Shown here: positions 37,669 through 44,043 of the stretch, piece by piece
Numbering within the stretch: position 1 is the first letter of the stretch
Layout of the letters: every line of letters starts with the position of its first letter
Program-made: the position numbers and the translations under genes
Assembly: GCF_001598495.1 (NCBI RefSeq)
Contig: NZ_BCZB01000024.1
Coordinates: forward strand, 1 to 44,043
Length of the DNA: 44,043 nt
Source: Neokomagataea thailandica NBRC 106555
GTDB taxonomy: Bacteria; Pseudomonadota; Alphaproteobacteria; Acetobacterales; Acetobacteraceae
Direction of reading: 5' to 3'
Notes under the pieces: model-generated
Databases searched by the model: none
What the model saw: the letters and a program-made list of their open reading frames with translations, nothing else
Told to the model about the DNA's origin: nothing

Positions 37669-37881
37669 TGTGTTTAGAGGGGCCTTTCGTGTGGTGTTAT
37701 GAACGGTGCATTCACTGAAGAATAAACAGATGAGTTCAAGTTTGGTTCCATCGAGGAGATAAAAAGAGATAATACGCTATATACATTTCCTTATATTACC
37801 AAATGAATAATGGAAAACATTTTTTAAATGATATGAAAATTAATTAAAATACATCCATTATCAGGAATTATCTTAACTTAA
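37669..37881. other. AT-rich leader between nepR and the first ECF sigma gene
   Basis: This spacer is very AT-rich and holds the EcfG-like promoter of nepR at its left part. No small gene or clear terminator for the upstream sigma gene is visible in it. Confidence 0.4.
37724..37749 (-). promoter_or_regulatory. EcfG-type promoter of nepR-kinase
   Basis: On the minus strand GGAAC (37749-37745) is followed after 16 bases by TGTT (37728-37725). The alphaproteobacterial stress sigma factor recognises GGAAC-N16/17-CGTT, so this is a match with one deviation in the -10 element. It would place nepR and the kinase under EcfG control, a feedback known from other species. Confidence 0.65.
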
Positions 37882-38448
37882 TTAGAATAAATTTTCCATA
37901 TCGTGAGGATATGTGGTGTTCTTCAGTCTTTCTCTGAGTGCTTGCACTTTAAGGCGTAGCTTGTCATTTGCGGGAAGATCTCCGCTCATCCAGGCTTCAA
38001 GTTGTCTGCGCGCACGAAAGACGCGACTTTTCGCTGTGCCCACTGCGCAATGTGTTGCTTCAGCTAAATCTTCATAACTCATGCCGTGAATGACAACCAT
38101 AACAAGTGCTTCACGTTGGTCGGTTGGAAGGTGTGTCAGCGCTAAGGCTAAGTCTTTTAAGGCTAATGTATCTTCATGCGTTGCTGAGCTTGCAAATGTG
38201 GATGCGGGAACATCCTCAATATCGGTTGTGTCGCGGCGTTTGCGTAGGTCGGAGATGAATCTGTTGCGTAAAATACGGTGTATCCAAGCAGAGAAATTGG
38301 TGCCGGGAATAAAGCTATGTTGTGCTGCAAGGGCATTGCAAATAGCATCTTGTACCAAGTCTTCTGCAGCAGCGCGATTGCGTGTTAGAGCAAGGGCTTG
38401 TACCCGCAGTTTGGGTATCATCGTAATCACTTGGTCATGGAACGTCAT
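37882..38448 (-). CDS. ECF sigma factor, EcfG-like paralogue
   Basis: The 188-residue protein has sigma region 2 (LALTRNRAAAEDLVQDAICNAL, FSAWIHRILRNRFISDLRKRR) and region 4 (LPTDQREALVMVVIHGMSYEDLAEATHCAVGTAKSRVFRARRQL), the two-domain plan of ECF factors. The pattern HGMSYEDLAE and its location beside nepR and phyR place it near the EcfG (ECF15) group. The ATG at 38448 has GGGAGA 6 bases upstream; the frame is open to 38583, but that part overlaps the next gene. The C-terminal tail (about 30 residues) is longer than in the neighbouring factor. It may respond to NepR or have diverged. Confidence 0.85.
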   Translation of the reverse strand: MTFHDQVITMIPKLRVQALALTRNRAAAEDLVQDAICNALAAQHSFIPGTNFSAWIHRILRNRFISDLRKRRDTTDIEDVPASTFASSATHEDTLALKDLALALTHLPTDQREALVMVVIHGMSYEDLAEATHCAVGTAKSRVFRARRQLEAWMSGDLPANDKLRLKVQALRERLKNTTYPHDMENLF

Positions 38449-38533
38449 GACGTCTCTCCCTGATAGCACTTCTGCATTCACTCTACTGAATGAATGGAAA
38501 AGACGGATCGTTGCATGGGGAAAGATTTTATTT

Positions 38534-39085
38534 TTAGACTTTTCGTTGAAGTTCACAGAGTAAGCTGCGAGCTCTTGATACACGTGCCTTTATGGTGCCT
38601 GAAGGCACGTTACAAATGCTTCCAGCTTCGTCATAGGTAAGTTCCTGTGCGCCGATGAGAATGAGAGATTCGCGCAAAATATCAGGCAACTGCCATAAGA
38701 GTTCGTCGAGTTCGCGAATTGTGTCATGAGCCTCGTGAGGTGCGTCATGCTCTGAGTGAGGCAGGGCTGCTGCGCCGAGGCTTTCCAGAATCTCGCGTTC
38801 TTTAGTGTGGCGACGGTATTGCTCATAAAATATATTGCGCTGGATGGTGAAGAGCCATGCTTTTAAGGATGTGTCATGAGCATATTGTGAGCGTGCCGCA
38901 AGTGCGCGCGTTAATGTGTCTTGCACTAGGTCATCTGCGGCTGAGGGAGTGCGTGCTAAAAACCGTGCAAAAGCACGTAGATGTGGAAGGGTGGCAATAA
39001 GGTTTTGGTGAAAGTCAGAGCTTTCAAGATGCGTTGCAGGGGTGTTCCCCGCATTGGGGGAGGATGATTGTGAAACGTTACCCAG
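38534..39085 (-). CDS. ecfG: ECF sigma factor EcfG, apparent CTG start
   Basis: EcfG directs RNA polymerase to general stress promoters. The frame carries region 2 from LIATLPHLRAFARFLARTPSAADDLVQDTLTRAL through LKAWLFTIQRNIFYEQYRRH, and region 4 (LPDILRESLILIGAQELTYDEAGSICNVPSGTIKARVSRAR). The first ATG/GTG/TTG in frame is a GTG at 38926 inside region 2, which would remove conserved sequence. Upstream the frame is open to a TAG at 39115. CTG at 39085 has AAGGA 7 bases before it and yields 183 residues, the normal size. It runs before the second ECF gene on the same strand and diverges from phyR. Confidence 0.8.
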   Translation of the reverse strand: MGNVSQSSSPNAGNTPATHLESSDFHQNLIATLPHLRAFARFLARTPSAADDLVQDTLTRALAARSQYAHDTSLKAWLFTIQRNIFYEQYRRHTKEREILESLGAAALPHSEHDAPHEAHDTIRELDELLWQLPDILRESLILIGAQELTYDEAGSICNVPSGTIKARVSRARSLLCELQRKV

Positions 39086-39097
39086 AAAACATTCCTT
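39083..39097 (-). promoter_or_regulatory. Ribosome binding site and CTG initiation codon of ecfG
   Basis: AAGGA (39097-39093) followed by 7 bases and CTG (39085-39083) in frame with EcfG. An ATG (39092-39090) touches the AAGGA with no spacing and opens only a four-codon frame, so it is a poor start. Confidence 0.5.
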
Positions 39098-39305
39098 TTG
39101 TGTAAAAAATATCTAATGGAGGTGATATATAAAATATCATGAAGAAACCTCTTTGAATTTCTATTTTGTTCATATCTGTATAGGACAATAAAATTTTTGA
39201 TGCTATGATAAGTGTCGTAAAAATCATTAATGTGCATTATTAAACGATAGCGCTGTGATGATGTGAGTGTTAGTTTTTAAGTCGCGCCAAGGGAGACTAT
39301 AAAGA
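39086..39305. other. Divergent ecfG-phyR control region
   Basis: This AT-rich gap must contain promoters for both directions. I find no GGAAC-N16/17-GTT element here on either strand, so phyR and ecfG themselves may depend on another sigma factor. TATGAT at about 39202-39207 on the plus strand could be a -10 element for phyR, but no good -35 partner is seen. Confidence 0.4.
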
Positions 39306-40031
39306 GTGCCATCTGCTTTGCGTCATGATTTAATTGCTGCCCTTCCTTATGCGCGCCGTTATGCGAGAGCATTATCCGGTGATCAAAAATCTGGTGATGC
39401 ATTAGTTGCACGAACTTTACAGAATATAACGAGTTGTGTTGATGATACGCTATCGGTTCGTGAAAATTTATACAGGCATTTAACAAGTGCGTTTGACAAT
39501 CAAGGGGAGCAGAGCCTTACCTTAGAGCAGCGTGCTCTTTTGTTGCTAACGTGTTTGGAAGGTCGGTCTCTCCCAGTCGCAGCACGCATCTTAAAGTTGG
39601 ATGATGTGTACGCCGAGGGCGCTTTGGCTGCCGCGCGTGAAATTTTAGAAGATGCTGCACATACAAGCGTCCTTATTATCGAAGATGAGCCTATTATCGC
39701 GATGGATATTCAGGGGCTGGTCGAACAATGCGGGCATCGTGTGGTCGGGGTGGCGCATAGTGAAGATGAGGCAATTCGTATAGCGTCTGAAACCAAGCCC
39801 GGATTGATTTTGGCTGATATTAATTTGGGTATCGGCGGCGATGGTATGTACGCGATTAGCCGAATTTTAGAAGCCCATAAAACACCGGTTATTTTTGTCA
39901 CTGCGTATCCTGAGCGCCTTTTGACCGGAGAATCGCAAGAGCCGTCTTTCGTTATTTCAAAGCCTTTTGAGCCAATGGCTCTGTCTGTTGCAACATATCA
40001 GGCGATAATGGGGAGTTCTCTGGTTGTTTGA
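39306..40031 (+). CDS. phyR: Response regulator PhyR
   Basis: PhyR joins an N-terminal sigma-factor-like domain (about residues 1-105, LIAALPYARRYARALSGDQ and LEQRALLLLTCLEGRSLPVAARIL) to a C-terminal receiver domain (VLIIEDEPIIAMDIQGLVE, phospho-acceptor Asp in LILADINLGIGGDG, then VIFVTAYPERL and KPFEP). Phosphorylation exposes the sigma-like domain, which captures NepR and frees EcfG. The 241-residue length is typical. The start is GTG at 39306 with GGGAG about 10 bases upstream. It is divergent from ecfG across an AT-rich gap of about 220 bases. Confidence 0.93.
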   Translation: MPSALRHDLIAALPYARRYARALSGDQKSGDALVARTLQNITSCVDDTLSVRENLYRHLTSAFDNQGEQSLTLEQRALLLLTCLEGRSLPVAARILKLDDVYAEGALAAAREILEDAAHTSVLIIEDEPIIAMDIQGLVEQCGHRVVGVAHSEDEAIRIASETKPGLILADINLGIGGDGMYAISRILEAHKTPVIFVTAYPERLLTGESQEPSFVISKPFEPMALSVATYQAIMGSSLVV

Positions 40032-40088
40032 TTGTTTCCTGCGAGATCGCTCTTGCAGGAAAATGGGGGCTGATACACATAGACTTTC

Positions 40089-41900
40089 ATGTCAGCACCA
40101 ATTCTTCATCTCCAAAATATCACTTATACCTTGGGCGGTCGCCCTCTCCTCGATGGCGCTGAATTAAGCGTTACGCCGGGAGAGCGTGTGTGTTTGGTCG
40201 GGCGTAATGGCTCGGGTAAATCGACGCTCCTGAAAATGGCTTCAGGGGATTTGCAGCCTGATGGCGGCACTGTGTTTGTTCAGCCGGGCGTTAAGGTACA
40301 CTACCTTGCCCAAGAGCCAGATTTTAGCGCTTTTAAGACAACGTTTGATTGTGTCGCTGCGAATTTGGATGAGACTGAGACGTACCGTGCGCGCTCTATG
40401 CTGGTTGAGCTTGGCCTTACCGGCGATGAAGCTTGTGATAGCCTATCAGGCGGTGAAGTGCGCCGATGCGCCTTGGCGCGCGCTTTGGCGGAAGAGCCTG
40501 ATTTGCTCCTCTTGGATGAGCCGACTAACCATTTGGATCTCCCAACGATTTCATGGCTTGAGCGAGAGCTTGCCGCTTCACGTTGTGCCATGATCGTGAT
40601 TAGCCATGACCGTCGCTTATTAGAGACGTTGTCACGGAGCGTGGTATGGTTGGAACAAGGGAAGACGCGCCGTTTGGACCAAGGTTTTGCGCGTTATGAA
40701 GAGTGGCGTGAAGAGGTTTTGGAGCAAGAGGAGCGTGATGCTCATAAGCTAGACCGTGAGATCGCGCGTGAAGAAGATTGGATGCGCTATGGCGTTACAG
40801 CGCGCCGGAAGCGTAATGTCCGGCGCGTGGCTGAACTTGCGGCATTGCGTGAGAAGTGGCGTGATATTTCCTCGCGCGGTAATGGTACTCTGCGTATGGA
40901 TGCGAGCGAAGCCGATGCCGGCGGGAAGATCGCTGTTTCCGTTGAGGGGCTGACATGGCGCTATGACGACCGTGTACTGGTCGATCATCTTGATTTGCGC
41001 TTAATGCGTGGGGACCGTTTGGGGCTTGTCGGCGCGAATGGCGCTGGGAAAACCACGCTGATTCGTCTTTTAACGGGGCGCGTGCCTCCGCAAGAGGGTA
41101 CGGTATGGATTGGACCGTCGATCTCTATGGTGACGTTGGATCAGCAGCGTGAAGCGCTAGATCCGAAAATGACCCTGGCAGATACATTGACCGGTGGGCA
41201 TGGCGAAATCGTGCAGGTGGGCGATGAGCGCCGGCATGTTATTGGTTATATGAAAGATTTTTTGTTCCGCCCGGAACAAGCGCGCACACCTGTTGGAAAA
41301 TTATCGGGTGGAGAGCGTGGACGCCTTGCATTGGCATGCGCTTTGGCCAAGCCTTCTAACTTGATGGTGTTGGACGAACCAACCAACGACCTTGATCTTG
41401 AGACGTTGGATCTTTTGCAGGATATGCTCACGGATTATGCAGGTACGGTTCTGCTTGTGAGCCATGATCGTGATTTCTTAGATCGTGTTGCGGGGTCTGT
41501 TCTGGTGGCCGAAGGTGATGGTCGCTGGATTGAATATGCCGGTGGTTATTCGGACATGTTGGCGCAGCGTGGTGGGAGAGCGCCATCCGGGCGCGAGGCC
41601 CCTGTGGGCGATAATGGCGATGTAACGCCGAAAAAAGCCGTAAAAACAGAAAAGAAGCAGGTTAAGCTTAGTTATAAAGATAAGCGGGCCTTGGAGTTGT
41701 TGCCGGGACAGATGGCCAAGCTTGAGGCTGAGGCAACATCTTTGCGTGAGGCTTTGGCGGATCCCACTTTATATGGGCAGGATCCAAAAAAGTTTGAAAA
41801 GGCGACAGTGCGTTTACAAGCCGTGGAAGAGGAATTAGCTGCGGCTGAAGAGCAGTGGCTTGAGCTAGAGATGAAAAAAGAGGAGCTTGAAGCTGGTTAA
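40089..41900 (+). CDS. uup: ABC-F family ATPase, Uup subfamily
   Basis: This cytoplasmic protein has two ABC ATPase cassettes and no membrane domain. The first has GRNGSGKST, SLSGGEVRR and LLLLDEPTNHLD; the second has GANGAGKTT, KLSGGERGR and LMVLDEPTNDLD. The arm/linker between them is charged (about residues 205-265). The C terminus (about 525-603) is a lysine-rich coiled coil (LELLPGQMAKLEAEATSLREAL), as in Uup, which binds DNA and is linked to ribosome function. Length 603 is normal. It follows phyR by 57 bases but is probably unrelated. Confidence 0.9.
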   Translation: MSAPILHLQNITYTLGGRPLLDGAELSVTPGERVCLVGRNGSGKSTLLKMASGDLQPDGGTVFVQPGVKVHYLAQEPDFSAFKTTFDCVAANLDETETYRARSMLVELGLTGDEACDSLSGGEVRRCALARALAEEPDLLLLDEPTNHLDLPTISWLERELAASRCAMIVISHDRRLLETLSRSVVWLEQGKTRRLDQGFARYEEWREEVLEQEERDAHKLDREIAREEDWMRYGVTARRKRNVRRVAELAALREKWRDISSRGNGTLRMDASEADAGGKIAVSVEGLTWRYDDRVLVDHLDLRLMRGDRLGLVGANGAGKTTLIRLLTGRVPPQEGTVWIGPSISMVTLDQQREALDPKMTLADTLTGGHGEIVQVGDERRHVIGYMKDFLFRPEQARTPVGKLSGGERGRLALACALAKPSNLMVLDEPTNDLDLETLDLLQDMLTDYAGTVLLVSHDRDFLDRVAGSVLVAEGDGRWIEYAGGYSDMLAQRGGRAPSGREAPVGDNGDVTPKKAVKTEKKQVKLSYKDKRALELLPGQMAKLEAEATSLREALADPTLYGQDPKKFEKATVRLQAVEEELAAAEEQWLELEMKKEELEAG

Positions 41901-41907
41901 ACCAGCT

Positions 41908-42891
41908 TCAAAGCTTGATAAGGCCCGATGCTTCCATAACGTGACGGGCCTGCGTGATGCTTTCTGTAACGCGTAAGGCCGCATCAAGCGCGCGGATGCC
42001 TGCTTGAGCATCCACCAGCACCGGGGCACCGTCCAGGCATGAAGCGGCAAATGCGTCATGCTCAGCCGCGAGATTGTCGTGGTCACGCCATGAGATGGCT
42101 TCACGGCGGTACCCGCCCGTGCCCGGCAGGGGTAATCCACGCTCTTTGCTGATGAAACTGAGTTTCCGCTCCATGAAATCAGCAGATAAATATCCCTCTT
42201 GCGAGAAGATACGCATGCGGCGCTCGGTTTTGAGAGAAATGCGGCTGGCTGTGATGGTGGCTACGCAGCCATTCTCGAATCGTACGCGTGCATTCGCAAT
42301 ATCTTCATGTGGGCTAGATACTGCTGCGCCAATGGCATCAATGCTCTCAATAGGGCTATCAACGATGGCGAGGACGAGATCTAGGTCATGGATCATGAGA
42401 TCTAAAATGACCGAAACATCTGTGCCGCGTGGTTTGTAAGGAGCGATGCGGGTTGCTTCGATATAAAGAGGCGCTGCAATTCGCTCGGTAATAGCGCGGT
42501 GCTCAGCAGAATAGCGCAGTAAATGGCCGACTTGTAAGATTTTTTGATTGCGTTCTGCACATTCTGCGAGTTTTTGCGCTTCTTCACGCGTTGCTGCGAT
42601 CGGCTTTTCAACTAAGACGTGCTTTTTGGCATCTAATGCTTGAGAAGCAAGTGCGTAGTGATATTCTGCAGGTGCCGCGACAATAACGGCATCAACACGT
42701 TCCAAAAGGTCATCAAGGCTTATTGCGGGGTCACACCCGGCCTCTCCCGCGACTAAAGCAGCGCGTGCAGGGTCCGGGTCATAAAGCCCAACAAGGTTTT
42801 CTCGTGGGTTGGCCGCAGCTTTCAGCGCATGAAAACGCCCGAAATGTCCTGCCCCGATAATACCAACTCTTAGCTGTCGTTTTGTGTTCAT
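41908..42891 (-). CDS. Gfo/Idh/MocA family NAD(P)-dependent oxidoreductase
   Basis: The product (about 327 residues) has a Rossmann fold start LRVGIIGAGHFGRFHALK, the VIVAAPAEYHYALASQAL stretch and the family lysine motif HVLVEKPIA. A C-terminal substrate domain follows, with LMIHDLDLVLAIVDSP (catalytic-type His/Asp pair D-MIHDLD). Members oxidise sugars, inositols or nucleotide sugars; the substrate cannot be told from sequence. The frame extends to 43014, but the ATG at 42891, preceded by GAGAG and directly before the fold start, is the best choice. It converges with uup with only 7 bases between stops. Confidence 0.85.
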   Translation of the reverse strand: MNTKRQLRVGIIGAGHFGRFHALKAAANPRENLVGLYDPDPARAALVAGEAGCDPAISLDDLLERVDAVIVAAPAEYHYALASQALDAKKHVLVEKPIAATREEAQKLAECAERNQKILQVGHLLRYSAEHRAITERIAAPLYIEATRIAPYKPRGTDVSVILDLMIHDLDLVLAIVDSPIESIDAIGAAVSSPHEDIANARVRFENGCVATITASRISLKTERRMRIFSQEGYLSADFMERKLSFISKERGLPLPGTGGYRREAISWRDHDNLAAEHDAFAASCLDGAPVLVDAQAGIRALDAALRVTESITQARHVMEASGLIKL

Positions 42892-43078
42892 GCCTACTCT
42901 CATCATGCACAATACGACTAACAGCCGTAGAGGCTTCCGTATAGCACAAGGGCTGACAAGCGTGCAGAAAGGTTGCATCGTGTTGTGAGAATAGGCATGG
43001 TCCCGGCCATGCACTGGTGGCTTTGCTGCCGATTTTGATCTGTTGACCTAATTCAAGCCGAGGGCGCCCCGTTCCGTC

Positions 43079-44043
43079 ATGATGTATTATAGTCGGCTCA
43101 GATTGCTTGGCGTCGCAGGCGTTTGCCTGCTGGGCGTTTTGCTCTGTCTGCCCAATTTCCTAAAAGCACCGTCATCCTCCCTGCCCTGGCGGCAAATCCA
43201 CCTTGGGTTGGACTTGAAGGGTGGTTCATACCTGTTGCTTCAGTTGGATCTGAAGTCTTTAGAGCATGATCGTCTTTTAAGCCTGCAAGATCAGGCGCGT
43301 CAGGCGCTGTTGGATCACGGTCTTGGATATCGTGATTTTGTTCGTGATGATGCGACGCAACGTTTGAGCTTCACGCTGCGTAGTGATGCGGAACGTGATT
43401 CTGTTTTGTCGACATTGCGTGCTGTGCCGACTGCTGTGCCGAATGAATTTCAGGTTGCGGCGACGGGTGAACGCATTGATCTGATTTTGCAGCATGATGC
43501 GATGTTGTCCCGCGCACGGGATGCTGTGGCGCAGTCTATTGAGATTGTACGCCGCCGTATTGATGCGACGGGCGCCATTGATCCGAGCATTGCCCGTGAA
43601 GGCGATGACCGTATTGTGGTGGAACTGCCGGGTGTTTCTGATCCGGAGCGGATTAAGACGTTGCTGGGCACGACCGCGCGTTTGACCTTCCGTCTGCTTG
43701 CGCCGAACCCGACGGCTGCGTCCCCCGGTTCAACAATGCTGGAAGATATTAGCACGCACACGCAGCTTGCAGTGCAGGATCATGTGGATGTGGACGGCAC
43801 AGATCTGACCAATGCAGGTGCTGTGATTGATCAACAATCTGGCGGCTGGGCGGTAACATTCCAGCTCAACAGTACCGGGGCGAGCGCCTTCGGAAATGTG
43901 ACACGTACGAATGTTGGTCGTCGTTTTGCGATTGTGCTGGATAACAAAGTTATCGAAGCGCCGAACATTATTAACCCGATTACGGCTGGTAGCGGTCAGA
44001 TTACGGGTGGTTTTGATGCGCGTAGTGCGTCTGATTTGGCCCT
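43079..44043 (+). CDS. secD: Protein translocase subunit SecD, N-terminal part
   Basis: SecD with SecF helps SecYEG by pulling proteins across the inner membrane with the proton gradient. The partial product starts MMYYSRLRLLGVAGVCLLGVLL (first membrane helix), followed by IHLGLDLKGGSYLLLQLD, the conserved D1 motif. The periplasmic region has RRRIDATGAIDPSIAREGDDRIVVELPGV. The window ends about residue 321 in the P1 region (VLDNKVIEAPNI), before the five C-terminal helices. yajC, often upstream, is absent. Two adjacent ATG codons (43079, 43082) may serve as start. Confidence 0.93.
   Translation, partial: MMYYSRLRLLGVAGVCLLGVLLCLPNFLKAPSSSLPWRQIHLGLDLKGGSYLLLQLDLKSLEHDRLLSLQDQARQALLDHGLGYRDFVRDDATQRLSFTLRSDAERDSVLSTLRAVPTAVPNEFQVAATGERIDLILQHDAMLSRARDAVAQSIEIVRRRIDATGAIDPSIAREGDDRIVVELPGVSDPERIKTLLGTTARLTFRLLAPNPTAASPGSTMLEDISTHTQLAVQDHVDVDGTDLTNAGAVIDQQSGGWAVTFQLNSTGASAFGNVTRTNVGRRFAIVLDNKVIEAPNIINPITAGSGQITGGFDARSASDLA

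Noticed and set aside
38956-39237. 93-residue minus-strand frame covering the ecfG 5' region
   Set aside because: It is out of frame with the sigma factor, has no family resemblance, and overlaps the region 2 coding sequence.

Overview
The window looks like chromosomal DNA of an acetic acid bacterium (Alphaproteobacteria, Acetobacteraceae). The reasons are the dnaA-dnaN-recF-gyrB replication block, an alphaproteobacterial PhyR/NepR/EcfG general stress response locus, a PopZ-type (DUF2497) gene between tolC and valS, an alpha-amino-acid ester hydrolase of the Acetobacter turbidans type, and a tandem-permease NitT/TauT-like ABC transporter. I cannot fix the genus from sequence alone. Base composition is moderate, with two clearly AT-rich patches (about 17.7-19.1 kb and 36-39.3 kb).

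Layout. 0.2-5.7 kb: gyrB, recF, dnaN and dnaA, all on the minus strand. gyrB is broken at about position 213 and continues in frame into the 5' end of a pstA-like phosphate permease gene. 6.0-9.7 kb: rpsT and mutM (minus), a DnaA-box pair between them, then ubiE, coaBC and dut (plus). 9.9-12.8 kb: an ABC permease/ATPase pair without a binding protein. 13.0-17.6 kb: msrA and a secreted amino-acid ester hydrolase (minus), then ilvD (plus). 17.9-18.8 kb: an isolated AT-rich gene of glycosyltransferase appearance. 19.2-23.9 kb: tolC-type outer membrane channel, PopZ-like gene and valS on the minus strand. 24.0 kb: tRNA-Cys. 24.1-32.3 kb: housekeeping genes (glk, SDR, a YghO-like acyltransferase, thiL, nusB, nrdR, PCuAC-like protein, recQ, OmpA-like lipoprotein). 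32.3-35.7 kb: cydC and cydD. 35.8-40.0 kb: the stress response locus. 40.1-44.0 kb: uup, a Gfo/Idh/MocA oxidoreductase and the 5' part of secD.

The stress locus is the most coherent regulatory system here. It has a membrane HisKA_2 sensor kinase, the NepR anti-sigma factor, two ECF sigma factors and the divergent PhyR response regulator. In the known scheme, phosphorylated PhyR takes NepR away from the sigma factor. A GGAAC-N16-TGTT element ahead of nepR suggests EcfG-driven feedback. Two genes of this locus have no ATG, GTG or TTG at a position that gives a full-length product. The kinase seems to start at ATT and the EcfG-like sigma factor at CTG, each with a well-placed Shine-Dalgarno sequence.

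Most of the rest is ordinary core genome. The items most worth checking are the gyrB/pstA junction, the two unusual start codons, the altered ABC signature motif in the orphan transporter ATPase, and the AT-rich glycosyltransferase-like gene.
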